Source of the DNA: Methylobacterium persicinum
GTDB taxonomy: Bacteria; Pseudomonadota; Alphaproteobacteria; Rhizobiales; Beijerinckiaceae
NCBI RefSeq assembly: GCF_022179525.1
Contig: NZ_BPQX01000023.1
Coordinates: 40,067 to 104,066, forward strand
Length of the DNA: 64,000 nt
Reading direction: 5' to 3'
In this document: piece by piece, positions 59,417-64,000 of the stretch
Layout: every line of letters begins with the position of its first letter
Position numbering within the stretch: the first letter of the stretch is position 1
The notes under the pieces: model-generated
What the model was told of the DNA's origin: nothing
The model's database searches: none
What the model saw: only the letters and a program-made list of their open reading frames with translations
Translations under genes and position numbers: made by a program

Positions 59417-59854
59417 GTGAACCTCTGGCTTGCCCTTCGGCGACTGTTGCCGCTCCTGGCGGTCCTCAGCCTCGTCCTGACGCCGGTGACCGCCCCAGCG
59501 GCTACCGCGGGCATGCGTATGTCCATGACGGCTCAGGCCGGTTCCGTCGCGCCCGCAGGTCATCGCCGCGACGCGGACGGCATGACCATGGATCAAGCCG
59601 ATACGGACGGGATGGGCATGGCCGATATGGCCATGGACGACATGCCCTGCTGCCCGCACGAGAAGGCCACCGTGCCCGATTGCGGCAAAGGCTGCCCGAT
59701 GATGGCGCTCTGCCTGGCGAGCGTCGCCTCCGTGCTGCCGACTGAAATCCCCGTCCCGGTCCCATTCGCGACACGTGCGAGCCTGTCCTGGCCCGACCTG
59801 ACCTCCTCGGTCGGCATACGCGGGACGCCGTTACCCGAGCCCCCCCGAGCCTGA
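59417..59854 (+). CDS. Met/Cys/His-rich periplasmic protein beside Cus operon
   Basis: 145 residues from GTG 59417, with a signal peptide (LRRLLPLLAVLSLVLTPVTAPAATA). The mature part alternates Met, Asp and Cys: GMTMDQADTDGMGMADMAMD then MPCCPHEKATVPDCGKGCPM. Such Met clusters bind Cu(I) or Ag(I). It precedes the efflux operon by about 80 bases and may deliver metal to CusB or act as a buffer. No formal family recognised. Confidence 0.7.
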   Translation: MNLWLALRRLLPLLAVLSLVLTPVTAPAATAGMRMSMTAQAGSVAPAGHRRDADGMTMDQADTDGMGMADMAMDDMPCCPHEKATVPDCGKGCPMMALCLASVASVLPTEIPVPVPFATRASLSWPDLTSSVGIRGTPLPEPPRA

Positions 59855-59935
59855 ACCCGATGCCGCCGGCGTGAGCGCCGGCTCGATGCTGCACGCCCGC
59901 GTGCGGCCTGCCATCGCGTTCAGGAGATAACACCC

Positions 59936-60340
59936 GTGACCAAGAAGCTTTTTGCGCGCGCCCTCACGGCCGCGCTGTTCGGTGCCGCCCTTTCGGCGAC
60001 CGCGCTCCCAGCGCTCGCCGACATCAAGGACTACCACTTCGAGCTCGTGCAGCAGCAGGCCAAGGTCGGCGAAGCCGTCCTGACGGTGCGCCTCCTCGAC
60101 AAGCGAACTGGGAAGCCCGTGCCCGATGCCGTGATCTTCGCCAAGCGCATCGACATGGCGCCTGACGGCATGGACGAGATGACCTCGAAGATCGAGCAGA
60201 TCGCCTCCACGGAGCCGGGCATCTATCGCTTCAAGGCGAAGCTCACGATGGCCGGCGGCTGGCGGGTGTCGCTCGGGGCGAAGGTCCAGGGCGAAACCGG
60301 CACCGTCGAGGACAAACTCGTCCTCCAGGCCGTCAAGTGA
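59936..60340 (+). CDS. FixH/YtkA-like periplasmic protein
   Basis: 134 residues with a GTG start and AGGAG ribosome site. A signal peptide (ALFGAALSATALPALA) leads an immunoglobulin-like YtkA domain (VGEAVLTVRLLDKRTGKPV, PGIYRFKAKLTMAGGWRVSL). Homologues are regularly found before CusB-type adaptors and probably bind copper or silver. Its end overlaps cusB. Confidence 0.82.
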   Translation: MTKKLFARALTAALFGAALSATALPALADIKDYHFELVQQQAKVGEAVLTVRLLDKRTGKPVPDAVIFAKRIDMAPDGMDEMTSKIEQIASTEPGIYRFKAKLTMAGGWRVSLGAKVQGETGTVEDKLVLQAVK

Positions 60341-61854
60341 ACCGCTCGATCTGGCTTGCGGGAACCCTCGTCGCGCTCGCGGCGGGGGGCACCGGCTATG
60401 TCGTGGGGCACGGGGGCGACCCCGTGCCGGCCCTCGTCGAGCGCGCCCGGACGGAGTTCGCCCACTGGCTCCCCCTTTCCGGGAAGCCGGCCGCCAAGGC
60501 CGCCTCCGCGCCCGCGAAGGCGACGGGGCCGGTGGTCTACTACCAGGACCCGGACGGGAAGCCGTCCTATGCCTCTGAGCCGACGCGCACCGCGGACGGT
60601 CGCGAATACCGCGCCGTTCACGCCGGCGAGGACGTGCGCTTCGACGAACCCGACGAGCCTGCTGCGGTCCCCGACACTGGGCACGGCGACATGACCATGG
60701 ATCGGGTCGCCATGGGTCAGGGCGGCACGCCGGGCTCTGCAAGCCGCAAGGTGCGCTTCTACCGCAACCCGATGGGGCTTCCCGACACCTCTCCGGTGCC
60801 GAAGAAGGACTCGATGGGGATGGACTACATCCCCGTCTACGAGGGCGAGGACACCGACGGCGGCACCGTGGCCCTATCTCCGGGCAAGGTTCAGCGCACT
60901 GGCGTGCGGACCGCGGCCGTGGAGCGCCGGGTGCTGTCGCTGCCGGTGCGGGCGCCCGGCAGCATCGAGGAGGACGAGCGCCGGATCTCGGTCATCGCGA
61001 TGCGCAGCGATGCCTTCATCGACAAGGTTGAGGGCGTCACCACGGGCGACCACGTCCACAAGGGCCAGCCACTGCTGCGGCTGTTCTCACCCGAGATGAA
61101 CGCAGCCGCCGCGCAGTACCTCACCGGGATCGGCTTCGAGGGCGCCCGCCGGCGCCTTGAGAACCTCGCCATCCCGCCGGAGGTCATCGACGAGATCGAG
61201 CGCACCCGCAAGGTGCCCGCGTCCATCACGTGGTCCTCGCCGCGCGATGGCGTCGTGGTCGAGCGCAACGTCTCGGACGGGATGAAGGCCAAGTCCGGCG
61301 ACGTCCTGTTCCGCATCGTCGATCACACCCGGGTCTGGGTTGTGGTCGACGTGACCGAGCGCGACCTGGCCGCAGTCGCGGAGGGTCAGAAGGCGACGGT
61401 TCGGGTCCGGGCCTTCCCGGGGCGGGCGTTCACCGGGACGGTCACGCGGATCTACCCGCACCTCAACATGGAGACCCGCACCGCGCGCCTGCGGATCGAG
61501 TTGCCGAACCCGGACGGCGAGCTGCGCCCGTCCATGTACGCCGAGGTCGAGATCGCGACGGGCACGGACAAGCCCGTGGTCGCGGTGCCGGAGGACGCCC
61601 TCATCGACACCGGGACGAAGCAGGTGCTTCTCGTCGACCGGGACGAAGGCCGCTTCGAGCCGCGTGAGGTCCAGGTTGGCGTCCGCGGCGCCGGCTACGT
61701 CGAGATCCGGAAGGGCATCTCGGCAGGCGACCGGGTGGTGACCTCGGCCAATTTCCTGATCGACGCCGAGAGCAACCTGAAGGCCGCCCTGCAGGCGCTC
61801 GCAGCGCCGCCACCAGCCGAGACGTCGGCGCTCGCCGAGGAGAAGCCGCGATGA
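60337..61854 (+). CDS. cusB: RND efflux periplasmic adaptor (CusB type)
   Basis: 505 residues from a GTG overlapping the previous stop. After the membrane anchor and a Lys/Ala-rich stretch, a heavy-metal-binding domain (YRNPMGLPDTSPVPKKDSMG) is followed by the lipoyl, hairpin and beta-barrel parts of a membrane fusion protein (EDERRISVIAMRSDAFIDK, VVDVTERDLAAVAEGQ). It links the CusA pump to an outer-membrane channel. The ATG of cusA overlaps its stop. Confidence 0.9.
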   Translation: MNRSIWLAGTLVALAAGGTGYVVGHGGDPVPALVERARTEFAHWLPLSGKPAAKAASAPAKATGPVVYYQDPDGKPSYASEPTRTADGREYRAVHAGEDVRFDEPDEPAAVPDTGHGDMTMDRVAMGQGGTPGSASRKVRFYRNPMGLPDTSPVPKKDSMGMDYIPVYEGEDTDGGTVALSPGKVQRTGVRTAAVERRVLSLPVRAPGSIEEDERRISVIAMRSDAFIDKVEGVTTGDHVHKGQPLLRLFSPEMNAAAAQYLTGIGFEGARRRLENLAIPPEVIDEIERTRKVPASITWSSPRDGVVVERNVSDGMKAKSGDVLFRIVDHTRVWVVVDVTERDLAAVAEGQKATVRVRAFPGRAFTGTVTRIYPHLNMETRTARLRIELPNPDGELRPSMYAEVEIATGTDKPVVAVPEDALIDTGTKQVLLVDRDEGRFEPREVQVGVRGAGYVEIRKGISAGDRVVTSANFLIDAESNLKAALQALAAPPPAETSALAEEKPR

Positions 61855-64000
61855 TCGCACGCCTCATCGGCTGGTCGGCCCGCAACCTCGTCTTGGTGCT
61901 GGTCGGGACGGTTTTCGCGGTCGCGGCCGGCGTCCTGGCGCTGCGGACCCTGCCCCTCGACGCCATCCCCGACCTCTCGGACGTGCAGGCCATCGTCTAC
62001 ACCGAGTATCCGGGTCAGGCGCCGCAGGTGGTCGAGGACCAGATCACCTATCCGCTGACCACCGCCATGCTGACGGTGCCGAGGGCGAAGGTCGTGCGCG
62101 GCTTCTCGTTCTTCGGCGTATCGTTCGTTTACGTCATCTTCGAGGACGGAACCGACCCGTACTGGGGCCGCTCGCGGGTGCTGGAGTACCTCAACGGTGC
62201 GGCCAGCCGCCTGCCGGCCGGCGTGACCCCGACGCTCGGACCCGACGCCACCGGTGTTGGCTGGGTCTATCAGTACGTCGTCGTTGCACGGGAGCGGACG
62301 CTCGCCGAGCTTCGGTCGCTGCAGGACTGGGTGGTCCGGTTCGGTGCGTCCAGGGCCGAGGGGGTGGCCGAGGTCGCCGGCGTCGGCGGCTTCGTCAAGC
62401 AGTACAACGTGGTCGTCGACCCGAACCGCCTGCGGGCGCAGGGCATCTCCCTCAACAAGCTCCGGGACGCCATCCGGGCGAGCAATGCCGACGTCGGCGG
62501 TCGCACCGTCGAGCTGTCCGAGTTCGAGTTCATGGTGCGTGGCCGCGGCTACCTGAGGAGCGTCGCCGACATCGAGAACATCGTCCTGAAGACGGCGGGC
62601 GGCACGCCGCTGCGCGTGCGGGACGTCGCTCGGGTCGAGCTAGGGCCGGATGAGCGTCGCGGCATCACCGAGATGAATGGCGAGGGCGAGGTCGCTGGCG
62701 GCATCGTCCTCCAGCGCTTCGGCGCGAACGCCCTGAACGTCATCGAAGGGGTGAAAGCGAAGCTCGCGGAGGTTGCGAAAAGCTTGCCCGCGGGCACCGA
62801 GATCCTGCCGGTCTACGACCGCTCGCAGCTCATCGACGCGGCCATCGAAACCCTGCGCCACACGCTGATCGAGGAGAGCATCGTCGTCTCGCTCGTCTGC
62901 ATCGTGTTCCTGCTGCACGTGAGGAGTGCCCTCGTCGCCATCCTGATGCTGCCCGTCGGCATCCTGATGGCGTTCGTAGGCATGCGAGCCCTGGGGCTCG
63001 GGGCCAACATCATGAGCCTGGGCGGCATCGCCATCGCGGTCGGCGCCATGATCGACGCCGCCATTGTCATGATCGAGAACGCCCACAAGCACCTGGAGCG
63101 GGCGCACCCGGACAAGCCCCGGGTCGAGATCCTGGTGGAGGCCGCGGCAGAGGTGGGCCCCTCGCTGTTCTTCTCGCTCCTCATCATCACGGTGAGCTTC
63201 CTGCCGATCTTCACCCTGGAGAGCCAGGAGGGGCGGCTGTTCGGGCCGCTGGCCTACACCAAGACCTTCGCGATGGCGGCGGCCGCCCTGTTGTCGGTGA
63301 CGCTGGTGCCGGCCCTCATGGTGCTGTTCGTGCGCGGGCGCATCGTGCCCGAGCACCGCAACCCGCTGAACCGGCTCCTGATCTGGCTCTATCGGCCGCT
63401 CATCGCCGGTGTCCTGCGGGCGCGGGTCCTGACCATCCTGCTCGCTGTCGGCGTGCTGGCGGCGACCGCTTGGCCGGTTGGTCAGCTCGGCTCGGAGTTC
63501 ATGCCGGAGCTGAACGAGGGCACGCTGCTCTACATGCCGACGACGTTGCCGGGCATCTCGGTCACCAAGGCGGGTGAGCTCCTCGCCACCCAGGACCGCA
63601 TCATCAAGTCCTTCCCCGAAGTCGCCTCGGTCTACGGCAAGGCGGGCCGCGCCAACACCGCGACCGACCCGGCGCCGATGGAGATGTTCGAGACGGTCAT
63701 CGCCCTGAAGCCGAAGGCGGAGTGGCGCCCCGGCGTGACCCTCGCCAGCCTGAAGGCGGAGATGGACGGGGCGCTGCAGTTCCCAGGCGTGTCGAATGCC
63801 TGGACGCAGCCGATCCGTGCCCGCATCGACATGCTCTCGACCGGCATCCGCACGCCGGTCGGCGTCAAGGTTCTGGGCACCGACCTGACGGCCATGGAGG
63901 GCGTCGCCCGCCAGGTCGAGGCGGTGATCCGGGTGGTGCCGGGCACGTCCAGCGCCTATGCCGAGCGGGTCATCGGCGGCTACTTCCTCGACATCACGCC
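61851..64000 (+). CDS. cusA: RND metal efflux pump (CusA/CzcA type), 3' end beyond window
   Basis: About 717 residues of a roughly 1050-residue heavy-metal RND pump. The start RLIGWSARNLVLVLVGTVFA and DAIPDLSDVQAIVYTEYPGQ are typical, as are GAMIDAAIVMIENAHKHLE (proton-relay region of TM4) and SEFMPELNEGTLLYMPTT. The methionine metal-relay residues of CusA cannot be fully checked because the frame runs off the window. With cusB and the YtkA gene it forms a translationally coupled operon. Confidence 0.93.
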   Translation, partial: MIARLIGWSARNLVLVLVGTVFAVAAGVLALRTLPLDAIPDLSDVQAIVYTEYPGQAPQVVEDQITYPLTTAMLTVPRAKVVRGFSFFGVSFVYVIFEDGTDPYWGRSRVLEYLNGAASRLPAGVTPTLGPDATGVGWVYQYVVVARERTLAELRSLQDWVVRFGASRAEGVAEVAGVGGFVKQYNVVVDPNRLRAQGISLNKLRDAIRASNADVGGRTVELSEFEFMVRGRGYLRSVADIENIVLKTAGGTPLRVRDVARVELGPDERRGITEMNGEGEVAGGIVLQRFGANALNVIEGVKAKLAEVAKSLPAGTEILPVYDRSQLIDAAIETLRHTLIEESIVVSLVCIVFLLHVRSALVAILMLPVGILMAFVGMRALGLGANIMSLGGIAIAVGAMIDAAIVMIENAHKHLERAHPDKPRVEILVEAAAEVGPSLFFSLLIITVSFLPIFTLESQEGRLFGPLAYTKTFAMAAAALLSVTLVPALMVLFVRGRIVPEHRNPLNRLLIWLYRPLIAGVLRARVLTILLAVGVLAATAWPVGQLGSEFMPELNEGTLLYMPTTLPGISVTKAGELLATQDRIIKSFPEVASVYGKAGRANTATDPAPMEMFETVIALKPKAEWRPGVTLASLKAEMDGALQFPGVSNAWTQPIRARIDMLSTGIRTPVGVKVLGTDLTAMEGVARQVEAVIRVVPGTSSAYAERVIGGYFLDIT

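Noticed and set aside
1-64000. CRISPR arrays, rRNA genes and known metabolite riboswitches
   Set aside because: I read both strands for regularly spaced repeats and for the usual conserved cores and saw none.

Overview
The window is high-GC DNA from an alphaproteobacterium, most likely Methylobacterium/Methylorubrum or a close Hyphomicrobiales relative. This is inferred from the CpdR response regulator beside an N-formylglutamate amidohydrolase gene, an ImuA-ImuB-DnaE2 mutasome behind an alphaproteobacterial LexA box (GTTC-N7-GTTC), an alpha-r8/mmgR-like small RNA, and many genes joined by 1-8 base overlaps.

Layout. 0-16 kb is ordinary chromosome: a lytic transglycosylase (cut by the window edge), galE, galU, an mmgR-like sRNA, an N-formylglutamate amidohydrolase, cpdR, glutaredoxin, a nitrilase-family amidase, a DUF1178 gene, dsbB, a DedA/YqaA-type membrane gene and tRNA-Leu(CAA). 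It also holds an unusual group of five coiled-coil proteins on both sides of a divergent PPP phosphatase, then a ceramide-type glucosyltransferase and a histone-deacetylase-like hydrolase. 16.2-21.8 kb is the SOS mutasome operon. 22.1-29.7 kb is a tight six-gene operon built around an amino acid:[carrier protein] ligase: carrier protein, acyl-CoA dehydrogenase, ligase, DUF1839, GH2-like protein and double alpha/beta hydrolase. Its product is unknown to me.

31.3-37.2 kb is a Tn7-like transposition module (TnsA, TnsB/TniA, TnsC/TniB, long TniQ) without CRISPR genes. 37.4-44.9 kb is a very GC-rich, single-strand block: a helix-turn-helix-like protein, a degenerate and an intact metallophosphoesterase on either side of a soluble FtsH-like AAA protease, and two paralogous ParA/MinD-like proteins that lack the Walker A lysine. 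45-47.2 kb carries two small unknown genes and a TIR-domain protein between divergent inverted repeats. I regard the AAA/phosphoesterase/ParA-like/TIR stretch as the best candidate for an undescribed system.

47.2-64 kb is a metal and arsenic resistance region: a ZntA-type P-type ATPase, lipoprotein, class III cyclase, arsH, arsR, two arsenate reductases of different fold, arsB, a second arsR, a flavoprotein and MFS pair, a sensor histidine kinase, and a Cus-type RND efflux operon whose pump gene runs off the window. Three of the ars transcription starts have AT-rich dyads that could bind ArsR. All function calls come from reading motifs; no database search was run.
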